Shown here: positions 16,145-26,000 of the stretch, one piece after another
How the letters are laid out: each line of letters starts with the position of its first letter
How positions within the stretch are numbered: position 1 is the first letter of the stretch
DNA from: Chitinophagales bacterium
GTDB taxonomy: Bacteria > Bacteroidota > Bacteroidia > Chitinophagales > LD1
DNA length: 64,000 nt
NCBI GenBank assembly: GCA_016787045.1
Contig: JAEUVA010000025.1
Location: 1 to 64,000 of the forward strand
Direction: 5' to 3'
Notes under the pieces: model-generated
Told to the model about the DNA's origin: nothing
Database searches by the model: none
Seen by the model: the letters and a program-made list of their open reading frames with translations, nothing else
Position numbers and translations under genes: made by a program

Positions 16145-17350
16145 ATGTCTTCTGATTCGCACAACAACAACCGGCTGATACATAAAGATGTAGTGCTTTC
16201 CACTATTCTCACGTTTGCCATTTTTCTGTTGTTGAAACTGGTATTTGTCAACACCAAGTACTTAGACCCTTTGTATCAGGCGCTCTCCGATTTTCAGTTT
16301 ACCGATTTATATTACTCGCAATACCAGCAAAAGCAAACCAGCTTAGACACCAACATAGTATTGGTAAACATTGGTAACCTCAAGCGCGATGGCTTGGCAC
16401 AACAGTTAGAAATTATCAAAGCTAACCACCCCAAAGCCATAGGGCTTGACGCCACATTTATTGAAAAAAAAGATAGTGTGTTAGATGCTTACCTCAAGCA
16501 AGAGCTAAATGACACTTCGGTACCCATCATCCTCACTTCAAACATTGTGTATAATGACGAAGAGCAAGACAAGGCCGGCTCTATAGAGCATAATCACGAG
16601 TACTTTGGTATGCAAAACCATGAGGGCTTCGGAAATTTTTTGGCTAAAGAGGGCCAAAGCGTTAGGTACTTTAAACCCTTTATCAAAATAGGCGATGAAT
16701 TAGATGCCTCCTTCGGAGCGCGGCTGGCACAGATAGCCGATTCAAACGCGTTTAACTACTTATTGAACAGAAACCAATCCTCTGAAATTATCAACTACCA
16801 AACCACTGCTTACCCCAAATTAGATGTGTACGACATATACAGTTCTGCTGAGTTATCTTTTTTGAAAGATAAAATTGTGCTGATGGGTTACATGGGCGGT
16901 AACTTAAATGAGATAACTTTTGAAGACAATCACTTAACCCCTTTCAACAAAAGTTATGGTGGCCATTCTATACCCGATATGTACGGGGTAGAGATTCACG
17001 CCAACATCATATCCATGATACTGCGCAGAGATTACATTTATGAAGTACCCGGATGGATAACTTACTTGCTGGCATTTGTTATCTGCGCCATACACATGTA
17101 CTTATTTATCTACTTGTTTGTAAAAAAGCACAAGTGGTTTCACCTCGGGGCAAAAATTGTGCAACTCATTTCGTTTGCCATAGTCTTGCTGCTGAGTTTG
17201 GTGGCGTTTAGGTACTTACGCATTAAGGCAGAGCCCAGCTATATACTTATTGGCGTAATACTCAGCTGCGATGCCCTCTATTTTTATGAGGGCATTGTGG
17301 AATTTCTGAAGGAAAAAATTCATTTCAAAACATACTTTGAACACCACTAA
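16145..17350 (+). CDS. CHASE2-domain membrane protein
   Basis: 401 residues. One N-terminal membrane segment (about 18-36), a periplasmic CHASE2-like domain (about 60-290, with NIVLVNIGNLKR, KAIGLDATF, FLKDKIVLMGYMGG and GVEIHANIISMIL, the last being characteristic), and three C-terminal membrane segments (about 303-325, 337-358 and 366-386). CHASE2 is an extracytoplasmic sensor usually fused to a cyclase, kinase or phosphodiesterase; here there is no fused output domain, and the protein ends in a short cytoplasmic tail. The neighbouring exported caspase and FecR-like protein are the likely partners. ATG start 10 bp after the caspase stop. Confidence 0.82.
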   Translation: MSSDSHNNNRLIHKDVVLSTILTFAIFLLLKLVFVNTKYLDPLYQALSDFQFTDLYYSQYQQKQTSLDTNIVLVNIGNLKRDGLAQQLEIIKANHPKAIGLDATFIEKKDSVLDAYLKQELNDTSVPIILTSNIVYNDEEQDKAGSIEHNHEYFGMQNHEGFGNFLAKEGQSVRYFKPFIKIGDELDASFGARLAQIADSNAFNYLLNRNQSSEIINYQTTAYPKLDVYDIYSSAELSFLKDKIVLMGYMGGNLNEITFEDNHLTPFNKSYGGHSIPDMYGVEIHANIISMILRRDYIYEVPGWITYLLAFVICAIHMYLFIYLFVKKHKWFHLGAKIVQLISFAIVLLLSLVAFRYLRIKAEPSYILIGVILSCDALYFYEGIVEFLKEKIHFKTYFEHH

Positions 17351-17362
17351 ACAATTTAGCAT

Positions 17363-18280
17363 ATGAAACTTAAACTATACACGCTTCTTGCTTTAGCGCT
17401 GTTATCGCTGCAAATGAAAGGCGAAGTAGTGATCTACTTCTTTACCGGCAAAGTAGAGATTGCAGAACCCGGCAAAACAGCGCGGCTGTTAGTAAAAGTA
17501 AACGAGCCACTTCCGGCTACTGCCACACTCAAACTATACGAAAACGCAGAGGTGATTCTCCGCGATGAAGCATCGCAGTTTTGCGTACTAAAAAAACCGT
17601 CCGATTACAGCCCTGCTAAAATCAAAGAGGCATTCAACGAACAAAAAGGCAAAAACCTAATTGAAAGTGTAGCCGGTTTCTTGGGCACCCAATTCACCAA
17701 CAAGAAAGAAGACATCCGCGCTATGAGCGAAAGCTACATGCGCCAAAAAGGGGGAGTAACCCGTGCCGGCAATGTATTCCCGCTAATGGTGTGGCCGGTG
17801 TATGGATCGGTGTACGATACTAACTCCATTACTTTTATCTGGAACAGTTTGCCGGGTGTCAACAAATATGAGTTTGTGATTTATGGTGGCGAAGACCCCA
17901 ATAATTTAGTACAGTTAGGCAAAAGCACCGAAACCGATACTTTTATGCATGTAGATTTTAAGGACTTTGGCACTACCTCCGATGCCTACTTTAGTTGGGT
18001 GGCCTACCCCGATGGCGACCCCAACTATACCCGCCACAGTTTTAAAATTGCCGGAAACGAAACACTAAAAAACATTATACAAGATGCCGACCGTGCGGCA
18101 GCCAAAGAAAAATCGGCAGAAAACAAATGGCTGATGAAAGCACTCTCGTTCGAAAAAGACGGATTGGTAAAGTATGCTGATAATGCGTACAAAAAAGTTT
18201 TAGAGATAAATAACTCTACCGTTAATCAGCAACTATATCAGTTGTTCAAAATCAGAAACAACGTAGATAAAACGTATTAG
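17363..18280 (+). CDS. Exported FecR-like domain protein
   Basis: 305 residues with a signal peptide (about 1-20). Residues about 22-80 resemble a FecR domain (FTGKVEI, then KLYENAEVILRDE). A middle beta-rich region (about 130-240) contains WPVYGSVYDTNSITFIWNS, reminiscent of a fibronectin-like fold. The C-terminus is helical with a TPR-like end. FecR-domain proteins often neighbour CHASE2 proteins in other bacteria. Last gene of the caspase-CHASE2 cluster. Its stop codon abuts the stop codon of the convergent histidine kinase gene with no base between them. Confidence 0.7.
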   Translation: MKLKLYTLLALALLSLQMKGEVVIYFFTGKVEIAEPGKTARLLVKVNEPLPATATLKLYENAEVILRDEASQFCVLKKPSDYSPAKIKEAFNEQKGKNLIESVAGFLGTQFTNKKEDIRAMSESYMRQKGGVTRAGNVFPLMVWPVYGSVYDTNSITFIWNSLPGVNKYEFVIYGGEDPNNLVQLGKSTETDTFMHVDFKDFGTTSDAYFSWVAYPDGDPNYTRHSFKIAGNETLKNIIQDADRAAAKEKSAENKWLMKALSFEKDGLVKYADNAYKKVLEINNSTVNQQLYQLFKIRNNVDKTY

Positions 18281-19318
18281 CTATTTTTCTTTTGACTTGC
18301 GGAGCGTAAAACCAAATGTGGAACCAATGCCCGTTGTGCTACGCACATTAATCACCCCTCCTTGCGATTCAATGAGGTGCTTCACAATAGCCAACCCCAA
18401 TCCGGTGCCTCCGGCATCGCGCGAGCGGTGTTTATCTACACGATAAAAACGCTCAAACAAACGGGGTAGGTGCTCTTCGTCTATACCAATACCATTATCG
18501 GATACTTCAGTAAGAATGTTCTCATCCATATCATAAAATCCAACTGTGGTTTCGCCATGGGTGCGGCCATACTTGATAGAGTTGACTAACAAATTAGTAA
18601 GCACCTGACGAATACGCTCGCGGTCGGCTAATACTAAAAACGAATGGTCGCAACCTTTTTTAATGCTAAAGCTGATTTGCTTTTCTGTAGCTTGTGGCTC
18701 CAGCGAATCAAAAACTTCTTTCACTAACTTGTTTATGTCGAAGGTTTCTTTGGCAACCGATACTTCGCCTCTTTCTAAATGAGATATTTCGCTCAAATCA
18801 TCAACCAGATTGCAGAGCCGCTCTATGTTATCGGCACTTTTTTCTAAAAACTTTTTGCGAATTTCGGGTTCTTCATCTGCGCCATCAATTAAGGTGTGTA
18901 TGTATCCTTGTAAGGAGAATAATGGAGTTTTTAACTCATGCGATACATTTGCCAAAAACTCTTTGCGAAACTGCTCCATTCGCTTGAGGTCGTCAATTTC
19001 TTTGCGCTTGGTACGCGCCCAGTCCTCTACTTCTTGCTCTACATCATTTACCGGATCATCGCTCAAATGCTCGCCAAAGGCGTTATCCTTACCCAGTTTG
19101 AGGTTGTGGATGGATTTGTAGATGAGTTTAATTTTTCGGTAGATAAAAGTTTGCAGCGCGTTGTAAATAAAAAAATAGGCCACCGGACCGGTAGCCAAAA
19201 ACACAATAGCTGAATTTTTAATATTTCTATCTAATACAAATACGATTAATGCCACAGTGGTGGCAATAGATAGCGCAATGTAAAAAGTGAGTAACGTAGG
19301 TTTGGGGTTCTTCATCAT
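18281..19318 (-). CDS. PhoR-like sensor histidine kinase
   Basis: 345 residues: two membrane segments (about 9-29 and 37-57), a short linker, then a HisKA domain with phospho-acceptor His127 in SHELKTP and an HATPase domain with the N box (LVNSIKYG), DNGIGID and GGTGLGLAIVKHLIESQGG. This is the PhoR architecture without a large periplasmic sensor. It lies 29 bp downstream of the Pit transporter on the same strand, so phosphate sensing is the likely job. No response regulator gene is adjacent. The doubled Met at the start leaves a one-codon uncertainty. Confidence 0.88.
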   Translation of the reverse strand: MMKNPKPTLLTFYIALSIATTVALIVFVLDRNIKNSAIVFLATGPVAYFFIYNALQTFIYRKIKLIYKSIHNLKLGKDNAFGEHLSDDPVNDVEQEVEDWARTKRKEIDDLKRMEQFRKEFLANVSHELKTPLFSLQGYIHTLIDGADEEPEIRKKFLEKSADNIERLCNLVDDLSEISHLERGEVSVAKETFDINKLVKEVFDSLEPQATEKQISFSIKKGCDHSFLVLADRERIRQVLTNLLVNSIKYGRTHGETTVGFYDMDENILTEVSDNGIGIDEEHLPRLFERFYRVDKHRSRDAGGTGLGLAIVKHLIESQGGVINVRSTTGIGSTFGFTLRKSKEK

Positions 19319-19347
19319 AGGTATAAAGCAAAACTATGCTTTGCAAT

Positions 19348-20406
19348 TTACTCTAAACCAAGCAGGTGAAACAACTCGTAAAAAGCTGCACCCATTAACC
19401 CCGAAATAGGAATAGTGAGTATCCAGGCCCAAAGCAAACTGATGGTAACGCCCCACTTAACTGCCGATATGCGTTTGGTTAAGCCCACACCAATAATTGA
19501 GCCGGTGATGGTGTGTGTAGTAGAAACCGGGATACCAAGTTTTTCGGTCATAAACAAGGTCATGGCACCGGCACTCTCAGCGGCTACGCCTTCAAACGGT
19601 GTCATTTTGGTAATCTTGGTGCCCATAGTTTTTACTATTCGCCAGCCACCCATCATAGTACCCATAGCAATGGCGGTATAACACCCGATCACCACCCAAT
19701 GCGGAATGTGTGCAATGGTCATTTTACCGTCTTTACCTACTTTTTCTATCACGTTCATCCACTCGGGTATGTTGTTTCCTTCTAATCCGTTTTGGTGTAT
19801 ATATACTAACAGTGCAGCCGATATGATACCCATTACTTTTTGTGCATCGTTACCACCGTGGCCAATACTAAAAGCCGCAGATGAAACCAATTGCAAGCGT
19901 TTAAACCATCCATCTAACTTAAATGGGTTACCGTTTTTGAACACCCACAACATGATAATAGATATGGTGTAAGAGATAAATGCACCGAGCAACGGAGCCG
20001 CAAAAATGAAGATGAGCGTTTTGCTTACTTTTTCAAAATTGACTACGTTAAACCCGTAGTGCGCTATTGCCGCTCCGGCAAAACCACCAATGAGCGTGTG
20101 CGATGAACTGGAGGGGATTCCCCAGTACCAAGTGAGTAGGTTCCAGATAATGGCTGCTATCAAACCGGCAAGAATTACATAGAGCGTAATGGCATCGGGT
20201 TTTACGGTTTTAGCTACTGTATCAGCTACTTTAAACTCAGAAATCCAGTAGGCAATAAAGTTGAAAAAGGCCGCCCATACCACCGCTTGAAATGGAGTGA
20301 GTACACGGGTAGATACGATAGTGGCAATAGAGTTAGCTGAATCGTGAAAACCGTTGATAAAATCAAAAACAAAGGCGAGAATAATAATGAGTATGAGTAC
20401 TTCCAT
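19348..20406 (-). CDS. pitA: Pit-family inorganic phosphate transporter
   Basis: 352 residues, strongly hydrophobic. The two Pit signature regions are present: FHDSANSIATIVSTRVLTP near the N-terminus and GGNDAQKVMGIISAALL in the middle, plus the PVSTTHTITGSIIGVG segment near the C-terminus. Low-affinity symport of phosphate with protons or cations across the inner membrane is the known family role. It follows the DUF47 gene by 21 bp and precedes the PhoR-like kinase, a standard phosphate cluster. Confidence 0.92.
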   Translation of the reverse strand: MEVLILIIILAFVFDFINGFHDSANSIATIVSTRVLTPFQAVVWAAFFNFIAYWISEFKVADTVAKTVKPDAITLYVILAGLIAAIIWNLLTWYWGIPSSSSHTLIGGFAGAAIAHYGFNVVNFEKVSKTLIFIFAAPLLGAFISYTISIIMLWVFKNGNPFKLDGWFKRLQLVSSAAFSIGHGGNDAQKVMGIISAALLVYIHQNGLEGNNIPEWMNVIEKVGKDGKMTIAHIPHWVVIGCYTAIAMGTMMGGWRIVKTMGTKITKMTPFEGVAAESAGAMTLFMTEKLGIPVSTTHTITGSIIGVGLTKRISAVKWGVTISLLWAWILTIPISGLMGAAFYELFHLLGLE

Positions 20407-20427
20407 GCTGTTGGGTTTTGGGGCTTA

Positions 20428-21075
20428 TCAGGACACCTTTATGATAATTGATTCTATAACGTTAGCCACATCTTCGCATTTGTCGGTAGCGGTTTCCATG
20501 TTGGCCAGTATCTCTTTTTGCTTGATAATTTCCATGGCGTCTTTTTGCACCACAAAAAGGGCGGCTACGGCCTCGTCAAACACATCATCGGCATTGTTTT
20601 CTAAGCTGTTAATACGTACCAGCGCCTCGCGAATACGAACCACGTTTTCCATGCCCTTCATGAGTTTAATGGCCGTATCAATCTCGGTGGATTGTTTCAC
20701 TAATATTTCCGCCAATTTTTTCATGGCAGGTGTGGCTTCGCCAACTTTGTACAGGTGCATACGGGTAGATGACCCATATATAAAATCTACAATATCATCC
20801 AGTGCCGTGGCCAGGTAATGAATGTCTTCGCGGTCAAACGGGGTAATGAAGTTGGTGCTGAGTTGTGTAAAGATTTCGTGGGTAATTTCATCGCCAACAT
20901 GCTCTAAGTTGCGCAGTTTTTTCATGTATTGCTCGCGGGCATCGTGGTTTTGTGGCTCCAGCATTTCTACAAATACTTTAGAAACCTCCAGCAGGTTGGC
21001 AGAGGCCTTTTCAAAGAGTTCATAAAAAACCTTGTCTTTAGGCACCAAAAAGGTAAATATCTTGTTGAGATTCAT
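20428..21075 (-). CDS. DUF47 (PhoU-like) Pit accessory protein
   Basis: 215 residues, almost entirely helical. It has the DUF47 pattern: VPKDKVFYELFEKASANLLE at the N-terminus, LEHVGDEITHEIF, FITPFDREDIHYLATALDDIVDFI and SLENNADDVFDEAV. These are PhoU-like bundles that bind metals and modulate Pit activity. First gene of the DUF47-pit-kinase unit on this strand. Confidence 0.92.
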   Translation of the reverse strand: MNLNKIFTFLVPKDKVFYELFEKASANLLEVSKVFVEMLEPQNHDAREQYMKKLRNLEHVGDEITHEIFTQLSTNFITPFDREDIHYLATALDDIVDFIYGSSTRMHLYKVGEATPAMKKLAEILVKQSTEIDTAIKLMKGMENVVRIREALVRINSLENNADDVFDEAVAALFVVQKDAMEIIKQKEILANMETATDKCEDVANVIESIIIKVS

Positions 21076-21165
21076 TGCAATAATTTGTGCAGCGAAGCTA
21101 TCAACGCAATGTTAAGCAAACATTAATATTTGAGAACTGCGAAACACCTTTGGTGGATAAATACT

Positions 21166-22365
21166 TTACTGCTTTGTAGCACTGTACTCCTGTAGCCCGG
21201 CTTGGAGACAGGCCATAGCAGCCGTTAAATCAGCTATGTTAAGTACATAAGCCAAGCGCACTTCGCTTTTACCGCTACCCGTAGTGGAGTAAAAACCCGA
21301 AGCCGGAGCCATCATTACAGTAGCACCGTTATGGCTAAACTTCTCCAGCATCCATTGGCAAAATTCATCGGTATCGGCCACGGGCAGTTGCGCCACAGCG
21401 TAAAAGGCACCGCCCGGGTTTGGGCAAACTACTCCGGGTATGTTGTTGAGAGCAGCTATCATAGCATCTCTGCGCTGCTGGTACTCTTTCACTACTTCTG
21501 TATAGTAATCTTCGCCTAAATCAAACAGGTTTTCGGCTGCTACCTGCCCCAGTGTGTTGGGCGATAGGCGCGCCTGCCCAAACTTGAGTGCCGAAGCAAG
21601 TATTTGTTGATTACGGGTAACCAATGCACCAATACGCGCACCGCAGGCAGAAAATCTTTTAGATATAGAATCTAAAACCACTACGTGGTTTTGCATATCG
21701 GGCAGGTTGAGCGCGCTATGAAACTTTTTACCGCCATACAAAAACTCGCGATACACTTCATCGGCAAACAAAAACAAATCGTGATTGAGGCAAATTTCAC
21801 GCAGCGTTTCTAACTCTGCTTTGCTGTACAGATAGCCCGTTGGGTTGTTTGGATTACAAATTAAAATGGCTTTGGTACGCGGGGTAATGGCTTTTTTAAA
21901 CTCAGCGATAGAAGGCAGCGCAAAACCGGATTCAATGGAGGTAGAAATGGGTTTCACTACAATTTTTCCGACCGTAGCAAAACCAATGTAGTTGGCATAC
22001 ATTGGTTCGGGGATAATGATTTCATCGCCTTCGTCTAAACAACTAAGCATAGCAAACGAAAGTGCTTCGCTGGCACCCTCGGTAATCATAAAATGCTGTG
22101 GCTCTACGGCAATGCCAATGCGGTTATAGTATTCTGAAAATTTTTTGCGATAAGTTTCTAAACCGTTGCTGGGGCAATACTCCAGCACTTTCATATCCAA
22201 ACCCCGGAGTGTTTGCCAAAATTGTGGCGGGGTTTCTAAATCGGGCTGACCAATATTGAGGTGATATACTTTTACGCCCCGCTTTTTAGCGGCATCGGCA
22301 TAAGGCACTAACTTGCGGATAGGAGAGGCCGGCATGGCCAACCCTTTTTGAGATACTTGAGGCAT
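21166..22365 (-). CDS. PLP-dependent class I/II aminotransferase
   Basis: 399 residues, a full-length fold-type I aminotransferase. Seen: the YHLNIGQPD N-terminal motif, ICNPNNPTGYLYS (PLP-binding Asn), LFADEVYREF (Asp/Tyr) and SISKRFSACGARIGALV, which carries the Schiff-base Lys and the phosphate-binding Arg. Relatives are aspartate/aromatic-type aminotransferases; the amino donor cannot be told from sequence alone. It is separated from the upstream DUF1573 gene by a strong terminator, so it has its own promoter. Confidence 0.88.
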   Translation of the reverse strand: MPQVSQKGLAMPASPIRKLVPYADAAKKRGVKVYHLNIGQPDLETPPQFWQTLRGLDMKVLEYCPSNGLETYRKKFSEYYNRIGIAVEPQHFMITEGASEALSFAMLSCLDEGDEIIIPEPMYANYIGFATVGKIVVKPISTSIESGFALPSIAEFKKAITPRTKAILICNPNNPTGYLYSKAELETLREICLNHDLFLFADEVYREFLYGGKKFHSALNLPDMQNHVVVLDSISKRFSACGARIGALVTRNQQILASALKFGQARLSPNTLGQVAAENLFDLGEDYYTEVVKEYQQRRDAMIAALNNIPGVVCPNPGGAFYAVAQLPVADTDEFCQWMLEKFSHNGATVMMAPASGFYSTTGSGKSEVRLAYVLNIADLTAAMACLQAGLQEYSATKQ

Positions 22366-22398
22366 ACACTATTTGTTTGAATGCCGCGCGAAGGAAAT

Positions 22399-22433
22399 AA
22401 AAAACTCCGCTCTGTAGGGGGGCGGAGTTTTTT
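22399..22433 (-). terminator. Rho-independent terminator after the DUF1573 gene
   Basis: A 12-bp stem (AAAAACTCCGC type; 22399-22410 with 22422-22433) and an 11-nt loop, A-rich on one side and T-rich on the other, so it can work in both directions. On the - strand it ends the DUF1573 transcript before the aminotransferase gene. Confidence 0.85.
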
Positions 22434-22457
22434 TTAAAAAAAAGATACAATTATTAA

Positions 22458-22940
22458 TTAATTGCGCGGAGCCAACATACTGGGTTGCTCCATGGGTACG
22501 CTTTTGGCGGGTTCTTCTTTTTGTACTTCGCCTTTAATAGTAATTATTTTGTTCGGCTCATCGGCATTACTGGTAATGGTTACTGTTTTGTTGAAACCAC
22601 CCGGGCGGCCTTGTGTATTGTAGGTTACTGTAATCACTCCCTCTTTGCCGGGCAGCACCGGTTCTTTGGTCCAGTTGGGAGTAGTGCATCCGCAACTGGC
22701 TTTTACATTACTAAGCACCAGCGGCTCACGACCGGTATTGGTAAACTTAAACTCGTGAGTAACAGCAGGGCCTTCGGGTATATCACCAAAATTGAAGTTT
22801 TCTTCTCTAAAAACAATTTTTGGTGCGTTTGGATTGTTGGGGGCAGCAGTAGCCCCGCGAGTTTCTGTGGCTGATGTGTTTTGGGCAATTGCTAAACCAA
22901 AAGTTAGCGATAACAATGCAGAGAAGAAAAGACGAATCAT
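22458..22940 (-). CDS. DUF1573 exported protein
   Basis: 160 residues from the ATG at 22940. I prefer this start to the upstream in-frame ATG at 23021 because it gives a clean signal peptide (MIRLFFSALLSLTFGLAIAQ) and a promoter lies just upstream. The mature part is a single DUF1573 Ig-like domain: FNFGDIPEGPAVTHEFKFTN, NVKASCGCTTP and VTYNTQGRPGGFNKTVTI. The family is abundant in Bacteroidota envelopes; its role is unknown. Monocistronic between its promoter and terminator. Confidence 0.88.
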   Translation of the reverse strand: MIRLFFSALLSLTFGLAIAQNTSATETRGATAAPNNPNAPKIVFREENFNFGDIPEGPAVTHEFKFTNTGREPLVLSNVKASCGCTTPNWTKEPVLPGKEGVITVTYNTQGRPGGFNKTVTITSNADEPNKIITIKGEVQKEEPAKSVPMEQPSMLAPRN

Positions 22941-22958
22941 AGCTTTTGTTTTGTAAAT

Positions 22959-22988
22959 CAAAAATAATGGATGCTTTGTGATTGAAAA
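22959..22988 (-). promoter_or_regulatory. Promoter of the DUF1573 gene
   Basis: On the - strand TATTTTTG (22959-22966) matches TAnnTTTG perfectly; a TTTT box sits 18 bp upstream (22985-22988). It is 19 bp before the ATG at 22940 and lies downstream of the alternative start at 23021, which argues against that longer start. Confidence 0.6.
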
Positions 22989-23040
22989 ATGGTTTAACGG
23001 ATATTTAGAGAAATGAGGCATTGAGAATGTAAAAACACAG

Positions 23041-26000
23041 CTATATAAACCTACGCAACATATCTAACGGTTTTTGTATTTGCCACTTGAGTGTAAATGT
23101 AAAGCGCTGATACCATTTGTTAATGCCCAACACTTCTTGATTTTGCTTGATGTTGTTACTAGTAACAAGCGGCAGATGTATTTCGGCCATACCGGGAATA
23201 AGCACCAAACTTGCCCCTAATTCTGCAGCAAATTCTGCACTTTCAGATTGATTAGTAACAACTGCTCCGTTTACAAAAGGTTGTATGGGGACAAACCTAT
23301 GAATGGTAGTAGATAGGTTGATGGCCGTAATGCTGGATGAGGTGCCGCCAAAAGTAGTGAGCGAACGAAACGCACCACCGGTAAGTGCTACTTGCCTTGC
23401 TAGGTTAGGGTTGGTGCCGTTGCGGTCTATAAAGTTTTCGTCAAACAGATAGTCTTTTTGCAGCCAGTATGCAAAGGTGGGGTTGCTAACGGTGCTTAAA
23501 TACACACGGGGAAGTGGAGCGGCTATGTCAGATGGCGGCTTTGCATAATACGGAAAGCCCCCGGAGAACACTCTTATTTTTAAACCCTGATTCTTCTTCT
23601 TGTAACTTACCAAAAATTTCCCCTCGGCAAACAGGCCCAAAAACTGATTGCCTTGTTGCGCACTCAAGTTTATCTCAAACGGATTCAATGCTGCTTTTCG
23701 TGCAAGGGTGTACTTCAACTCGTTTACATAATAATTTTGTGTTTCCACTTTTTTATCGGTAGCTAATTTTTCTAACCAAATGTTTACGCTGCGCAAATGT
23801 ATGGATTGCTCGTAAGGGCTTCGCGGGTTTTTCTTTTTTAAAACAATGTGTACAAACGGTTCTAGTTTATGAAACATCAAATTAGCCGGAGTAAGTAAGT
23901 ACGAAAACCTACGGCCTGATATACCAACTGTAAACTGTTGCACTCTGGTATCGGGAAAAAAGTTGTACGCCATCTTAGACATACCAATAAACTTGAGCGA
24001 ACCGGTGCCCAATGCCGGTACAAACAGGTAATTGAATTTTTGTGTGGGCAGAAATGAATTGTAAAACGCTGCACCCACCTGCACTTTATCGTAGTTGTTT
24101 ACGCCAAAATATGGGGCAAAAAACACCTGCGTACGGTTTTGATTTTCTAAGCTACCCAAAAACTGAAACCTGATTTTTTCCAGTCGTGGTAGTGCTTTGC
24201 TGAAGAAAAAAGTATTGTTCTTTCGGTTAATCTCCGGCATTACTAATTGCGGATCTATTTGCAAGCGGTCTGTCCCAAGTGTGGTGGTTTCCAATTCTCG
24301 TTTACCGGTAAATCCATCCAAAACAAACCTATTCACTACGGTGTCTTTATCTAACAAGGTCACAATCAACGGTGCTGCAATTGTCCCTTTATTCACCAAG
24401 GTAAACAGGTGGGTGCCGGTCCCGTTTGGCTTTCCTTTAGTTACAGCATAGTCTAATTTTTTAGTTGTGCCAATCAAATCATCAAAAAACCAACTCAGGT
24501 TTTTGCCGCTCATGGTGTCAAAAACCTGCCGAACATTTGCCGGCTGTGGGTGCTTGAATTTCCAGACATCAAAATATTTTTTCATGATACTATCAAATAG
24601 GACTGTACCGAGGTAGTTTTCCAGATGATACAACGCCAGCATGGTTTTGCCATACACCATTACTCCGTAATTGTAGTCGGTATATTTTGGTGCCTGAAGC
24701 TCGCATGGCTGGTCATAATTTTCGCGGGCAGCCAATTGGTAGCCCACATCCATCAGGTATTTGTGCTTATATTGATTCAGGTCAAAAATTTTACCTATAA
24801 AACGCGGCAACTTACCTACCATTCTACGTTGCGGATACTTAGTTGCGGTGTAGCGATACTCGTAGTAAGAGTTTATCCCTTCGTCCATCCACGCATGGTC
24901 GCGCTCGTTGCTACCCAGTATGCCGTAAAACCAATTGTGGCCCACCTCATGCGTAATCACCAAGTCTAACGAAAAGTCACTGCTCACATCGCCAATCACC
25001 GTTACATTCGGATACTCCATACCTCCGCCTGCCTCTAAAGCGCCTTCCACCGCACTCACCTGTGCATACGGATACTCCCCCACCAGTTCGCTGTAATGTA
25101 TTACGGCATCGGCTATGTAATCTCCGGCTTTCATCCACAGTTTGGCTTTGTTGTTGGTAAACATAGCCCAGGTAGTTACCTTTCGTTTGCTCTGTGGTAA
25201 TTCTACTTCGCCTTTCAAAACATGGTATCGTTTATCGGCAAACCAGGCAAAGTCGTGTACTTTGCTTTGCTTGTAGTGCAATGTTTTTTTATGGGCAGAT
25301 GAAGCAGGAAACTGTAAGTCTTCGGCAAACTGCTGAATCTTTTTTGTGCTGATGCAGAGGGAGTCTAACCATTTCAGTTCTTCCTCGTTTTGCAAATCTC
25401 CGGTAGCTGCTACGCGGTAGTTTTGGGGCAGGGTAATTTTTACATCGTAGCTACCAAACTCACTATAAAACTCACCTTGGTCTAAGTACGGCATGGTATG
25501 CCACCCGCTGGCATCATACACTGCCGGCTTGGGGTACCACTGCGAAATTTGGTAGCTCTGCCCCACGTGCCCTAATCGCGAAAAAGTGTGTGGCAGTTTA
25601 ACCCGAAATGGCGTGGAGAGTGTAAGCGCTTCTCCACTCAGTAATGGCCGATTAAGTACCACTTTACATATTTCAAAATTTTTGTCTGTACAAAACCACT
25701 TACATGTTTCTCCATCGGCTTTAAAATCTAATCCATCCATACCCCCTCGCTGCGCAGGTTTGCTGAAATGAAAATCCGTACCCCCATTTTCTAAGGCCTG
25801 TTTGGCATACTCGCTATTGTGCCCTCTAAACGCGTTGGCCCATAAGTGAAAGTAAATGTAGTGCAGTGTATCGGGTGAGTTGTTCTTGTACTCAAGCGTA
25901 AGAAAGCCGTTGAGTTCGTGTGTAGTATCGTTGAGCGAAACTTCTATTTGATAATCAGTTTGCTGCTGAAAATACTTTTGTGCATTCAAATCAATACACA

